Shown: piece by piece, positions 1-9,546 of the stretch
Numbering within the stretch: position 1 is the first letter of the stretch
Layout: every line of letters starts with the position of its first letter
Assembly (NCBI RefSeq): GCF_009192765.1
Contig: NZ_VOHQ01000006.1
Location: 186,001 to 250,000 of the forward strand
DNA from: Agriterribacter humi
GTDB taxonomy: Bacteria; Bacteroidota; Bacteroidia; Chitinophagales; Chitinophagaceae
Direction: 5' to 3'
DNA length: 64,000 bases
Made by a program: the position numbers and the translations under genes
Notes under the pieces: model-generated
The model's database searches: none
What the model was told of the DNA's origin: nothing
The model's input: the letters and a program-made list of their open reading frames with translations, nothing else

Positions 1-1582
1 CATGCGTTCCACTCATAGCGGCCCATGCTTTTCCTTTTACCTGCGGATCAAACGTTAACCAGTAAGTACTATTAATCCAACTTCGTGGAATACCATTATT
101 AACTGTTGCACTACTCCAGCTTTCAGCTCCATCTTTACTTTCCATTAACCCTATATCGGTAGCAGCAATAAAAACATGATCCTTGTTAAACGGATCAAAC
201 ACAATGGCATAACTGGTGGTTACTTCCAGTCCCCGCGACATCCAGGCATCGCCTGATTTTTTTTGGGTATATACCTGCTCCCAGGTTTTGCCACCATTTA
301 CGGATTTGATGGTACGTCCAAAATCAGTAGCATAACATATATCAGCGTTAGCAGGTGCAACGCCAATGGCAAATGGGTTCTCTCCCCAGCCTGGGCCAAA
401 GCGTTCATTGAGCCATCCACTTTTAAAATTAGGAGAAACCTTATCTCCATTTGCAGTAAATACATCTTTCCAGGCCAGCATCCATGTTTTTCCATAGTCT
501 TCACTCTTAGCAACACCTATGCAAGTAGTATCCTTACCCAGTTTAAAATTGTTGTAAGAAACATAAAGCACTTGTGGATGCAATGCACTGGTAGCAATGG
601 CTCTCCATTCGGGCAGGGCTGCGTTCTTCATACCTAACTGTAACAAACCATCCTGCCTGTTTTGCCAGGTTTTGCCTCCGTCACCGGTATAAAAAATTCC
701 GGATTGACCGGCATTCGCATTAAAATAAGAAGTACCCGCCATGGCATAGATGATGAATTTGTTTTGTTGCGCATCAAACCCGCCGGTGCAGGAGGTAAGC
801 AAAGCAACCCCTTGCGGACCTTTATTTAGTTTCCATGCGCCGCCTTCCCTTTGCATAATCGTATTTCTACCGGTAACGTATAGAGTACGGTCTTGCTTCG
901 GAGAACCAGGTACGATAAAAATATTTGTTGCGCCATCTTCCAACTCTTTTTCCTTGGTCCATTGCACTCCTCCATCGTCTGAAAAATAAAGGGCGTTATT
1001 TTTGTTGATGGAAATAGCGGCGTATAATTTATTAGAGGCGGCGGGGTCAACCGCCAGGGCCAGCACATGTCTTCGGGTACTGTCTTTGGTAACCACCACT
1101 TCCTCCGCATGATCTCCTTTGGATACAAAGCCGGAAATTTCAGCGGGAGCGGGATATAGAACCTGCCAGGTAGCGCCTTTATCCATGCTTTTGTATAACG
1201 CAATTGAATTAGCGTATACGATATTGGAATCCAACGGATCAAATACATAAAAACGAACGGGGCTGTGCAGGTTAAACCTTGTCCACTTTGCACCGGCATT
1301 ATGGGTAACATAAGCCCCGGTCATATCGCAACTCACAAACACATCATCGGGGTTATGCGGACTAATAGTTGGATGAAACATGGCGCCACCGCCGCCCGGC
1401 CCGGTATAAGCTGGGGCATTTGTTGTTGGGCTCAGGCTCGAACCTGTGGGTTTATCGGCGTCAGTCCGCGTTACATTATTACAGCCTTTAATCATGGCGC
1501 CTGCAAAAAATAGCAATGCTGCAAAAAAAATATTTTTGAGTGTTGAATGTTTTTTCGTGCTGACTGTAGAATAATTATTCAT
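1..1582 (-). CDS. BNR-propeller (sialidase/VPS10-like) lipoprotein, partial at the left edge
   Basis: An open frame runs from an ATG at 1582 to the window edge with no stop, so the C-terminus is missing. The N-terminus has a hydrophobic stretch ending in a lipobox-like MIKGC, then a glycine run (TGPGGGG). After this come repeated Asp-box motifs such as YFSDDGGVQWT, FYTGDGGKTW and SKDGAESW, which mark beta-propeller blades. It is a paralogue of the next gene upstream (1590-4100): both carry GPGGGG, CDMTGxYxT and TYWxxFDPxVK-type blocks in the same order. Only 7 bases separate it from that gene's stop, so they are probably co-transcribed. The family includes exo-sialidases, GH74 xyloglucanases and VPS10-like propellers. 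The substrate cannot be told from sequence alone. It is probably anchored in the outer membrane or periplasm. Confidence 0.8.
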   Translation of the reverse strand, partial: MNNYSTVSTKKHSTLKNIFFAALLFFAGAMIKGCNNVTRTDADKPTGSSLSPTTNAPAYTGPGGGGAMFHPTISPHNPDDVFVSCDMTGAYVTHNAGAKWTRFNLHSPVRFYVFDPLDSNIVYANSIALYKSMDKGATWQVLYPAPAEISGFVSKGDHAEEVVVTKDSTRRHVLALAVDPAASNKLYAAISINKNNALYFSDDGGVQWTKEKELEDGATNIFIVPGSPKQDRTLYVTGRNTIMQREGGAWKLNKGPQGVALLTSCTGGFDAQQNKFIIYAMAGTSYFNANAGQSGIFYTGDGGKTWQNRQDGLLQLGMKNAALPEWRAIATSALHPQVLYVSYNNFKLGKDTTCIGVAKSEDYGKTWMLAWKDVFTANGDKVSPNFKSGWLNERFGPGWGENPFAIGVAPANADICYATDFGRTIKSVNGGKTWEQVYTQKKSGDAWMSRGLEVTTSYAIVFDPFNKDHVFIAATDIGLMESKDGAESWSSATVNNGIPRSWINSTYWLTFDPQVKGKAWAAMSGTH

Positions 1583-1589
1583 TGCCTGC

Positions 1590-4100
1590 TTATTCTGTTT
1601 CGGGATATCCATGTAAAACACCGGACCCAAAACTGGTGATATAAATTTTATCGTGCTGGTTCTCATCCACAACTATGCGATGACCCCAATGAAAATCATA
1701 GCCTTTTATTTTCTTCCAGCTTTTGCCATAATCATCGCTCCGGTAAGCCGCTTTATTAAACGTGTTGCAATATACCCGTCCGGGATGATAAGGATCTGTG
1801 GTAACATCGTACACATATTGCTGCTGATCAAAAATGGGAATCCAGGTTTGTCCGGCGTCTTCCGAAAGAAAAATACCACCGGGCATAGTAATGGTTTCAT
1901 TGCCTCCGGTAGAACGGGCAACGGTGCCACCAATTAAATCGCTTAACGAAATGCTTGCCCAGCATGCCAGGTAAATGCGGTTGGGGTTTTGTTTATCAAA
2001 ATCAATACCATTGGGGAAGAAGGGTTCCTGAACCACATTTGATTTTGTCCAGCTTTCTGCGCCATCCGTTGATTTATACACAGCGCCGGAATAATACTCC
2101 CGGCCTTGTTTCCCATTTTTATGCATGGGCGTGGGGCTTACTGTTACAAATAAATTTCCGTTGCTGGTTAAGGTTAATTCAAAGGCGCAGGTGTTTGCTT
2201 CAATACCCTTGTTTTTTAGTTCCCATGTTTTACCATCATCGGTTGATTTGAATATTCCTTTATTGTATACAGCGGCATAAAGTGTTCGGTTACCCGGAGC
2301 CGAGTTAGTGTCTAACACTATAGAAGTGGCGGGCGAATCAAAGCCCATTCCATCTGTGCTGGGTTTCCAGGTTAATCCGCCATCAACAGATACGCATATA
2401 CCACCCTTGGCTCTTGCTTTCCATTTTGGGTTGCGCGTCATCTTGCCTCTCGGAAAATCGTGCATGCCCGACCATGCCGACCACACTTTGTTTTTCACTT
2501 TAGGGTCAAACTGTACCCAGTAGCACGTATTTGCCCATTCCGCGGGTACTCCTTGTACCGACCGGCTCCAACTCTTACCATTGTTAAAAGAATGGTGATA
2601 ACCAATATCGGTATAGCTTATGGCAATATGGTTGCTATCAAAGGGATTAAAATGTACGCCGTAAGTAGTGGTAACATCCATACCATTGCTGGTATAGGTT
2701 TCATCGGGCTGCACCACGCTGTACATTTCATTCCAGCTTTTGCCGCCGTCCATCGTTTTCATGGTGCGGTACCAGTCTGTAACTATGGCAATATTTCCGT
2801 CTTTGGCATATACACCCACATCAATGAGTCGTATATATTCGCCGCCAAAAGCTTTTTCAACCCAGGCGTCTTTTAAATTGGCAACACCTATTCCATCTTT
2901 TACAGCATATTGGCCCGAGCCGCCGCCTCCTTTCCACACCCAGTTCCATTCTTTGCCGGCATCACTTGTTTTTATGGCGCCATACCAATAGATGCTGGCA
3001 GACGTGTCTTTTTTCTCTTCGTATTTATTACAAACAAGGTATGCCTGCCCCGCATCAAACTCAGCGCATTTTATCATGGAATAGCTGGGCTTTATGCCAT
3101 CTTTTTTATTGGTGAGGAGTGGATGTTCCAACTGTTTCCAGGTTCCGCCTTTATCATCCGAAATCCATACTTCGGTATTGCCAAATTCGTCTTCCATATT
3201 ATCATCAGCATTGTTATGCAACGCATAAAATATTATTTTCCCATCCTGTGCAAGCGTGCCGCCGGTAAAAGAATAGGCCGGTGACATGGAGGCTGGCAAT
3301 TTTTTTTGGTTGAATAGTCCGGTTGATTTTTGAAAGATATACATGGATTGCTCCGTGAATACATATACTTCACCTTTTAAATCAACGGCGCTGGTATAAA
3401 TGAAATCTATGTGTTGCTGAAGGTTTTCTTTTTTCCAGGTGTTACCATTGTCTGAACTGTAAAAGAAAAAATTACCCATACTAAAATAAATGGATTGTGC
3501 CGAAACCGGATCAACCCGTATATGGTCAATCATGCCGCTTTCGTATAATGAGCCTTCTACGGTTTGAATGCTGTAACTGGCATGATCGCCCTCATACGAT
3601 GTCGCTTTAATTTCATTTTGCTTTGGATAAACCTGACTCCAGGTTCTTCCTCCATCTACGGATCGGTTTAAGGCTGCGGATCCTATATAAATGGTATTGG
3701 AATCGCCGGGGGTGTACGCAAATGCATTGGCGCCGTTTGCAAAGTTGATTTGTTGATAGGAATCGCCGCCATCCTTAGTTAAATACGAACCCGTCATATC
3801 GCAGCGCACCAAAAAATGATCGGGCGATTGATACGAAAAAGTAGGAATAAAAGTAGAGCCGCCGCCGCCCGGCCCCAGCTTTTGCCAGGCACGGGTATCG
3901 CTAAATGGTTTGCTATTGGTATTAGCGTTTTGGCAGCCCAATAAAAAGATAAGGGCTAAACCTATATAAGCAGTCAGGCTATTTTTATTATTATTCCTGT
4001 TCAAACTTTTTTCAACGGGCAGATAAAACTGAGGGCGATTGCGTATGAGATATTGCACAGCCAAATAGACTGGTTGGCATTTCAAAAAAAAATCAGTCAT
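1590..4100 (-). CDS. BNR-propeller (sialidase/VPS10-like) lipoprotein
   Basis: This 836-residue protein has a lipobox-like FLLGC near residues 52-56 and then many Asp-box blades (TKDGGDSY, SVDGGRTW, SSDNGNTWK, SVDGGLTWK, STDDGKTW, SEDAGQTW, SDDYGKSWK). This is the pattern of a two-propeller GH74/VPS10-like fold. The ATG at 4100 puts about 30 unusual residues before the lipoprotein signal. A TTG near 4006 would give a normal signal peptide length, so the start is uncertain. It lies 82 bases after susD, with a hairpin between them, and just before its own paralogue. The setting suggests a surface or periplasmic enzyme for the glycan imported by SusCD. Catalytic residues were not assigned. Confidence 0.85.
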   Translation of the reverse strand: MTDFFLKCQPVYLAVQYLIRNRPQFYLPVEKSLNRNNNKNSLTAYIGLALIFLLGCQNANTNSKPFSDTRAWQKLGPGGGGSTFIPTFSYQSPDHFLVRCDMTGSYLTKDGGDSYQQINFANGANAFAYTPGDSNTIYIGSAALNRSVDGGRTWSQVYPKQNEIKATSYEGDHASYSIQTVEGSLYESGMIDHIRVDPVSAQSIYFSMGNFFFYSSDNGNTWKKENLQQHIDFIYTSAVDLKGEVYVFTEQSMYIFQKSTGLFNQKKLPASMSPAYSFTGGTLAQDGKIIFYALHNNADDNMEDEFGNTEVWISDDKGGTWKQLEHPLLTNKKDGIKPSYSMIKCAEFDAGQAYLVCNKYEEKKDTSASIYWYGAIKTSDAGKEWNWVWKGGGGSGQYAVKDGIGVANLKDAWVEKAFGGEYIRLIDVGVYAKDGNIAIVTDWYRTMKTMDGGKSWNEMYSVVQPDETYTSNGMDVTTTYGVHFNPFDSNHIAISYTDIGYHHSFNNGKSWSRSVQGVPAEWANTCYWVQFDPKVKNKVWSAWSGMHDFPRGKMTRNPKWKARAKGGICVSVDGGLTWKPSTDGMGFDSPATSIVLDTNSAPGNRTLYAAVYNKGIFKSTDDGKTWELKNKGIEANTCAFELTLTSNGNLFVTVSPTPMHKNGKQGREYYSGAVYKSTDGAESWTKSNVVQEPFFPNGIDFDKQNPNRIYLACWASISLSDLIGGTVARSTGGNETITMPGGIFLSEDAGQTWIPIFDQQQYVYDVTTDPYHPGRVYCNTFNKAAYRSDDYGKSWKKIKGYDFHWGHRIVVDENQHDKIYITSFGSGVLHGYPETE

Positions 4101-4119
4101 AGCTTTATTTTTCTAAATG

Positions 4120-4152
4120 AAAAGGGCTGGCTACTATTCTTCCAGCCTTTTT
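4120..4152. terminator. Hairpin terminator or attenuator after susD
   Basis: GGCTGG at 4125-4130 pairs with CCAGCC at 4142-4147, with flanking A and T runs extending the stem by about four pairs (one G-T). Both sides end in T-rich runs, so it could work in either direction. It may lower transcription from susCD into the BNR genes. Confidence 0.5.
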
Positions 4153-4182
4153 CTTTATGCCGTAAACATTTAAATAACGCTG

Positions 4183-5637
4183 CTATTCGTATCCTGGGTT
4201 TTGCCCAATAGACGCAGCATCCAACGATGGGATAGGTAATAAATAATCATTCTCATCATACCCATCGGCATTATCAGGTAGGTTCACCTGCTGTAATAAT
4301 TTTTTTCTTAACACATCAAAATACCTGTCATTTTCAAAACAAAGTTCATAGCTTCTTTCGTCTATCACTTTTTGATCAAATTGCGCTTGCGTCATAGCCA
4401 ATGTTGCCCGTGGCTCCGTACCCGTACCCTCATTAGCCCTGTCAATTATAAGATTTAAACGATCAACCGCCAGTTGTGTTGGTCCGCTACCCGCCATATT
4501 AGCCGCTTCGGCATATATAAGCAATACATCCGCGAACCGTAATAATTTCATTTCAATTCCGGCATCGCCGCCACTCACTTGCTGATCGTAGGTAAGATTA
4601 GGCATATTGAGTTTACCAATATAAGGTACTCCGTCTGAAGATTCGGACCAGTTTATGATGCGTGCCGATGGATCATAGATATCAGAAGTAAAATCTAAAA
4701 GGATATAGCTGTGTTTACGTGGTTGTTCAGGATAGATAGTAGTAGCCCATAATATTTTAACCGGGCCCGAACTCCATCCATCCATTTCTGAGGGGGCCCA
4801 AACGTTGCCGGGCATATAGGGAGCATCGGAAGAAGTTGTAAAAGCAAACATTATCTCCATATTGCGGTTATTGGATGTTTTAAATACATCCTCAAACTTC
4901 GGAAGTAATTCATAAGGGCCGTTCGTAATTACATCGTCGGCCATGTCTCTTGCTTTGGCGTAATTTTCCGTTTGATTTAGTGGCGCAGTGGCCCTGGTTA
5001 AATACACTTTTGCTAAAAATCCTTTTGCTACCCATTTGTTGGGTTTACCGGGAACAGCGGCATCATAATCTGCCATATTTTCTGCTGCATATATCAGGTC
5101 GGCCTCAATTAAGTCATAAATCGCTGCAATCTCAAGACGTGAATCGGGGGTTAACGGGGTTGCAATAGGATCGGGAGAATCCTCCGTTAAGTATGGAATT
5201 TTACCATACAACCGCACTAATGTAAAATAATTATAGGCCCTCAGAAATCTTCCCTGCGCAACCACATTCGCTATCACTTCGTCCGGGTTTCCAGTCAGGC
5301 TACCATCCTTAACCGCTTTTAAAACCGCGTTTATATTGCTAATTGATTTGTAATGCCAGGTCCATACTTCATTAAAAGAACCCACGCTAAAATCGAGGTC
5401 TGCGCCCTCAAATTGTCCATCGGGATAGGCTACTCCGTTTTGGTAACCATTCCAGGTTGAAAATAACGCGTTCATTGATCCCGCGTATGCAGCTTCGCAC
5501 TGTCCTGCAGTGCTGTAAAAATTTGCAGGAGTTGATATTCCTTCGGGCGCTTCGTCCAGTTTTTGACAGGATGTTACCGTTATACATAAAAGTAATAAGA
5601 GCATGCCCGCATTTGAACTCATTTTATAATTTTTCAT
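4183..5637 (-). CDS. SusD/RagB-family nutrient-binding outer-membrane lipoprotein
   Basis: The protein has 484 residues. Its signal peptide ends in TVTSCQ, with the lipidated Cys at about residue 24. The SusD fold is supported by the N-terminal AYAGSMNALFSTWN-type helix region, TPR-like helical segments (GRFLRAYNYFTLVRLYGKIPY), and the typical C-terminal LLRFADVLLIYAEAAN and IDERSYELCFENDRYFDVLR blocks. The length is usual for the family. SusD proteins sit on the cell surface as a lid over the SusC channel and capture oligosaccharides or other large nutrients. The susC gene lies 104 bases upstream in the same operon. Which glycan is bound cannot be read from the sequence. Confidence 0.95.
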   Translation of the reverse strand: MKNYKMSSNAGMLLLLLCITVTSCQKLDEAPEGISTPANFYSTAGQCEAAYAGSMNALFSTWNGYQNGVAYPDGQFEGADLDFSVGSFNEVWTWHYKSISNINAVLKAVKDGSLTGNPDEVIANVVAQGRFLRAYNYFTLVRLYGKIPYLTEDSPDPIATPLTPDSRLEIAAIYDLIEADLIYAAENMADYDAAVPGKPNKWVAKGFLAKVYLTRATAPLNQTENYAKARDMADDVITNGPYELLPKFEDVFKTSNNRNMEIMFAFTTSSDAPYMPGNVWAPSEMDGWSSGPVKILWATTIYPEQPRKHSYILLDFTSDIYDPSARIINWSESSDGVPYIGKLNMPNLTYDQQVSGGDAGIEMKLLRFADVLLIYAEAANMAGSGPTQLAVDRLNLIIDRANEGTGTEPRATLAMTQAQFDQKVIDERSYELCFENDRYFDVLRKKLLQQVNLPDNADGYDENDYLLPIPSLDAASIGQNPGYE

Positions 5638-5741
5638 CTGCTATAATTTTTTGGTTTATTCACCTAACCAGGTATTTCAGACAATTTTATTTTCAGTAGC
5701 TATTGAAAACCCGGTGCAGGTTACTGAATCATGATGATGAA

Positions 5742-8700
5742 TTAAAAAGTTAGGTTTATACCAAACAGGAATGTTTTTGATGTTGGGTAATTACTTAAAT
5801 CAATACCTAAACCACCGGCGCCGGCCGCATTGAACGAACTCACTTCCGGATCATAGCCTGTATACTTCGTAATTGTAAACAGGTTAACTGCCGTAGCGTA
5901 AACAGATAAATTTGAAATATGTATTTTACTCAATACAGACAAAGGGATGTTATAAGTAAGGGTAATATTTTTCATGCGTATATAAGATCCATCTTCTATC
6001 CACCGGCTGGAACGCTGATCAACGCCTATGCCCGCAGTTTGATTGGAGCCCAGGTTAAGCAGGTTCCTGTCTCTGGAACTAAGGAAAACGGGCACATCCG
6101 TGTTTTGGTTATCAGGGGTCCACCTGTTATTTAAATTAACGCTGGTGCCATTAGACGGGTTTTCGGTTTTTATTCTTACCGCGTTAAAAATATCATTACC
6201 ATAACTTCCCTGAATAAGAAATGTAAGATCAAAATCTTTATAACTTAAACTATTGTTCCATCCGTAAATAAATTTGGGGGAAGCGTTTCCAATTACTTCC
6301 TGTCCATCAGCCGCTCTCGTTATTTTTCCGTCCCCATCAACATCTTTCCATTTGGCTTCACCCGGCGCCTGTCCCATTTTTTTTGCATCTTCTCTTTCTG
6401 TCTCACTCCAGGTACCCAGGTTAACATATCCGCGCATCTGGTCTACCGGCTGACCTACCTGTAAATATTTCACTGAAAATCCACTCGCGTAAATCTGGTA
6501 ACCGCCGCCGGTATTTGTTCTGATTGCAAGGGGCTGATCATCTAACAAAGCCAGCACCTTACTCCTGTTGAAAGAAACGTTTACTCCCGTATTCCATCTG
6601 AAATCAGTGCCGGCAAGGGGTATGCCACCCACTGAAATTTCAATTCCTTTATTTTGTATTGATCCAACATTGGCAAGTTTCGTTGAAAAGCCGGTATAGG
6701 CTTCTACCTGTTTATTCAACAACAAATCGGTCGTCACTTTTTTATACACATCAATGGTAGCGGTAAGGCGCTCATTAAAAAAGCCGAGGTCTATACCAAT
6801 GTTTTTTTGTTCAGTGGTTTCCCATTTAAGGTCGGGGTTTCCCGGCCTTCCCAGTGCAAATCCAATATTGGCAGCGCTGTTGCCGTCATAAGGATAATTG
6901 AATCCTGAGGCAACAGTTGCGAGGGTTTGATAAGGCTGAATAGCCTGGTTACCTGTTTTACCCCAGCTACCTCTTAACTTTAGGTTTGAAATGAATTCTA
7001 TTGTCTGCAAAAATTTTTCTTCGGAAACCCTCCAGGCTACGGCGGCCGAAGGAAAATACCCCCACTTGTTATTTGCGCCAAACACCGAAGAACCATCTGC
7101 CCTGTAACTTACGGTTAACATGTATTTCCCGTCAAAAATATAGTTGGCGCGTCCCAGGAAAGCGTTTAGTGTTTGCTTGGAAAGGAAATTGGTTTTTTCG
7201 TTGATCTGCCCGGCGCCGCCTAAATCATTGATTCCTGTTTCGTCGCTGAAAAAGCCCTGCGCATTAATATAGGAACCTTTTCCCTGTATTAATTGCTGTT
7301 CGGCCACGCCGGTTAAGGTTAAATTGTGTTTTTGATTAAATGTTTTATTATACGTAAGAATATTAGAGTTCTGGTAATATTCATACCGGCTTTCCGATAA
7401 ATCTCCTACTCCGTTAACACCCCGGCCCGGCTGTGTTTTTGTGCTGTAGTAGTGTTTATCATCATTGCTGTTAATACTTGCAGCGCCAGCAACCCGTAAA
7501 CTAAGCCCCTGTAATAATTGAAATTCGAGAAATGTGCTTATTTCATTGGTGATATTATTTTTTTCGGCCCTGGTTTCCCTGGCGGTTGCAACCGGATTCC
7601 ATACATCATTGTCGGCATATATTTTAGAGTCATCGGGTCCTCCTTTTAAAGCTTTATAATTATAATTTCCATCGGCACCATATACCGGTGTTGCAGGATC
7701 GAACCTTGCCACGGTATTGATCACCTGTCCTAAAATATCTCCGTAACGGGTGCCTTCACCCACCGGCGGCACATTGCCTTTATCTTTGATCACATTCAGG
7801 TTAACACCGGCGGTTAACCACTTGTTCAGTTTCAGGTCTAAATTACTCCTTAAATTATAGCGTACATATTTTGTATTGATCACAATCCCCTGCTGATTCA
7901 CATATCCGCCCGAAACAAAATAACGAACGTTTTCAGACCCCCCACTTATAGAAAGCTGGTGATTTTGTAAGGCCCCGCTACGGTACACTTCATCCTGCCA
8001 GTCGGTGCCTCCGGTGGCATCTAATGAAGCAATCTGTTCTTTTGTAAAAGGTATTACAGGTTCTATTGGGGAATTTACAGTACCGTTGGCAGTAGCTGCC
8101 CAGTCGTTTGATTTACGCGCATAATCCCCGGCATTCAATAAGTTCAGCTTGTTACTCAATTGCTGGGAACCGGCGCTAAAACCATAATTAAAAACGGGTT
8201 TGCCTGTTACTCCTCTTTTAGTAGTAATTAATATTACGCCATTAGCGCCACGTGCTCCGTAAATAGCGGTAGCCGATGCGTCTTTTAGTACTTCTAATGA
8301 TTGAATATCATTGGGGTTGATGGTGCTGATATTCACACCCTGTATACCATCTACCACCACCAGGGCGTTATTACCGCCGGTAATAGAATTGCCTCCCCGT
8401 ACACGTATAATGGCATTACCACCGGGGGCGCCATCGGTATTTTGCACCATTACTCCCGCCGCGCGGCCCTGCAATGCCTGGTCAACTCTTTGCGTAGGCA
8501 ACCTGGTTAAATCCTCGCCTTTTACAGAGCTTACCGAACCGGTAAGATCGCTCTTTTTCTGCGATCCATATCCCACCACCACCACATCTGTCATTTCCGC
8601 TTCCACGGTCTGCAGTACAATCGGGTTTAAAGCGCCAGCTTTTGAAACCGGTAGTTCTACTGTTGCATATCCAATAAACGAAATAACAAGTGTGCCACCT

Positions 8701-9287
8701 GTATCCGGAACATCTAAGGTGAAATTACCACTGGCATCGGCGGTAGTGCCTTTTTCGGATCCTTTTACTTTTATGGAAGCGCCCGGTAAAGGATTCCCGT
8801 TCGCGTCAACAATCTTACCACTTACTTCAACCGGCGGAGGAGGAGATGGAGCAACAACAACGGTTTCCTGTTCAGCTTCCGGCTCCTTTACCTTTACCAC
8901 TATTTGTTTTTCATCAATAACATACGCAATCGGCTGATCTTTAAAACAGAGATCCAGCACGGTTTGCAAACTGGCATTGTTTACCTGCACGGTTACTTTT
9001 TTGCAGGATTTCAATAGCCTTTCGTTGTAAAAGAAATGATATCCACTTTCTTTTTGAATGGCTTTAAACACTTTCTCAATGGGCACTTCTTTCAACGAAA
9101 GCGTAAAAGTTTGCGCAAAGCCTGTGGCATTTGCCTGAAGACAGGCTGCGAGCAATAAAACAACGGTTAACTTCATAACCATCAGCGTTTTTTTTTCCTG
9201 CCATAGCCGTGGCGAAGGCAGGGGGGCTGTTTCGGTATTCGATCCGCCTTCGTTAAAGCTTCGGCGGATAATGGCATTCAAATTCAT
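5742..9287 (-). CDS. SusC/RagA-family TonB-linked outer-membrane transporter with STN domain
   Basis: The likely start is the ATG at 9287 (MNLNAIIRRSF). An in-frame ATG at 9314 adds nine residues but lies inside a hairpin. The signal peptide (MKLTVVLLLAACLQ) is followed by an STN domain around residues 60-120, a linker rich in proline, and a carboxypeptidase-like regulatory domain (SGKIVDANGNPLPGASIKVKG). A TonB-dependent plug (RGGNSITGGNNALVVVDG) and a large beta-barrel ending in FLFGINLTF complete it. The STN domain is the part known to pass ligand occupancy to FecR-type anti-sigma factors, which fits the fecR and sigma genes just upstream. The protein imports the nutrient captured by SusD using TonB energy. 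Confidence 0.95.
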   Translation of the reverse strand: MNLNAIIRRSFNEGGSNTETAPLPSPRLWQEKKTLMVMKLTVVLLLAACLQANATGFAQTFTLSLKEVPIEKVFKAIQKESGYHFFYNERLLKSCKKVTVQVNNASLQTVLDLCFKDQPIAYVIDEKQIVVKVKEPEAEQETVVVAPSPPPPVEVSGKIVDANGNPLPGASIKVKGSEKGTTADASGNFTLDVPDTGGTLVISFIGYATVELPVSKAGALNPIVLQTVEAEMTDVVVVGYGSQKKSDLTGSVSSVKGEDLTRLPTQRVDQALQGRAAGVMVQNTDGAPGGNAIIRVRGGNSITGGNNALVVVDGIQGVNISTINPNDIQSLEVLKDASATAIYGARGANGVILITTKRGVTGKPVFNYGFSAGSQQLSNKLNLLNAGDYARKSNDWAATANGTVNSPIEPVIPFTKEQIASLDATGGTDWQDEVYRSGALQNHQLSISGGSENVRYFVSGGYVNQQGIVINTKYVRYNLRSNLDLKLNKWLTAGVNLNVIKDKGNVPPVGEGTRYGDILGQVINTVARFDPATPVYGADGNYNYKALKGGPDDSKIYADNDVWNPVATARETRAEKNNITNEISTFLEFQLLQGLSLRVAGAASINSNDDKHYYSTKTQPGRGVNGVGDLSESRYEYYQNSNILTYNKTFNQKHNLTLTGVAEQQLIQGKGSYINAQGFFSDETGINDLGGAGQINEKTNFLSKQTLNAFLGRANYIFDGKYMLTVSYRADGSSVFGANNKWGYFPSAAVAWRVSEEKFLQTIEFISNLKLRGSWGKTGNQAIQPYQTLATVASGFNYPYDGNSAANIGFALGRPGNPDLKWETTEQKNIGIDLGFFNERLTATIDVYKKVTTDLLLNKQVEAYTGFSTKLANVGSIQNKGIEISVGGIPLAGTDFRWNTGVNVSFNRSKVLALLDDQPLAIRTNTGGGYQIYASGFSVKYLQVGQPVDQMRGYVNLGTWSETEREDAKKMGQAPGEAKWKDVDGDGKITRAADGQEVIGNASPKFIYGWNNSLSYKDFDLTFLIQGSYGNDIFNAVRIKTENPSNGTSVNLNNRWTPDNQNTDVPVFLSSRDRNLLNLGSNQTAGIGVDQRSSRWIEDGSYIRMKNITLTYNIPLSVLSKIHISNLSVYATAVNLFTITKYTGYDPEVSSFNAAGAGGLGIDLSNYPTSKTFLFGINLTF

Positions 9288-9301
9288 AACTTTGTTTTTT
9301 T

Positions 9302-9327
9302 CCCGTCTATGCATTAGCGGAGACGGG
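9302..9327 (-). promoter_or_regulatory. Hairpin in the susC 5' leader
   Basis: CCCGTCT at 9302-9308 and AGACGGG at 9321-9327 form a perfect 7-bp stem just upstream of the preferred susC start at 9287. It could affect translation. The upstream gap (9328-9546) holds AT-rich sequence and no gene; no clear promoter was found there. Confidence 0.3.
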
Positions 9328-9546
9328 TGTTTGGGTTAAACAATAAATAATCGCGCAACGATTGTTTTAAAAAGTTAATCCCTTTTTTGCCGGGTTCCGA
9401 TCGCCATCGGGATCCGGTTTTATTTGGACTAACTGCTATCTTTATCCGAATCGCATGAACTATTTTTTTTAAATATTATTTAGTAATAAAGCATGCCGAA
9501 GTTTTATAGTTATTTTTAAGATTAGCAGGTATGCTGGTTCACTTAA

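Noticed and set aside
826-1311. 161-codon minus-strand open frame
   Set aside because: It is in another frame of the partial BNR gene, which covers the whole stretch with clear Asp-box motifs.
8311-8937. 208-codon open frame on the plus strand
   Set aside because: It is antisense to the well-conserved plug and regulatory domains of SusC and has no family features.
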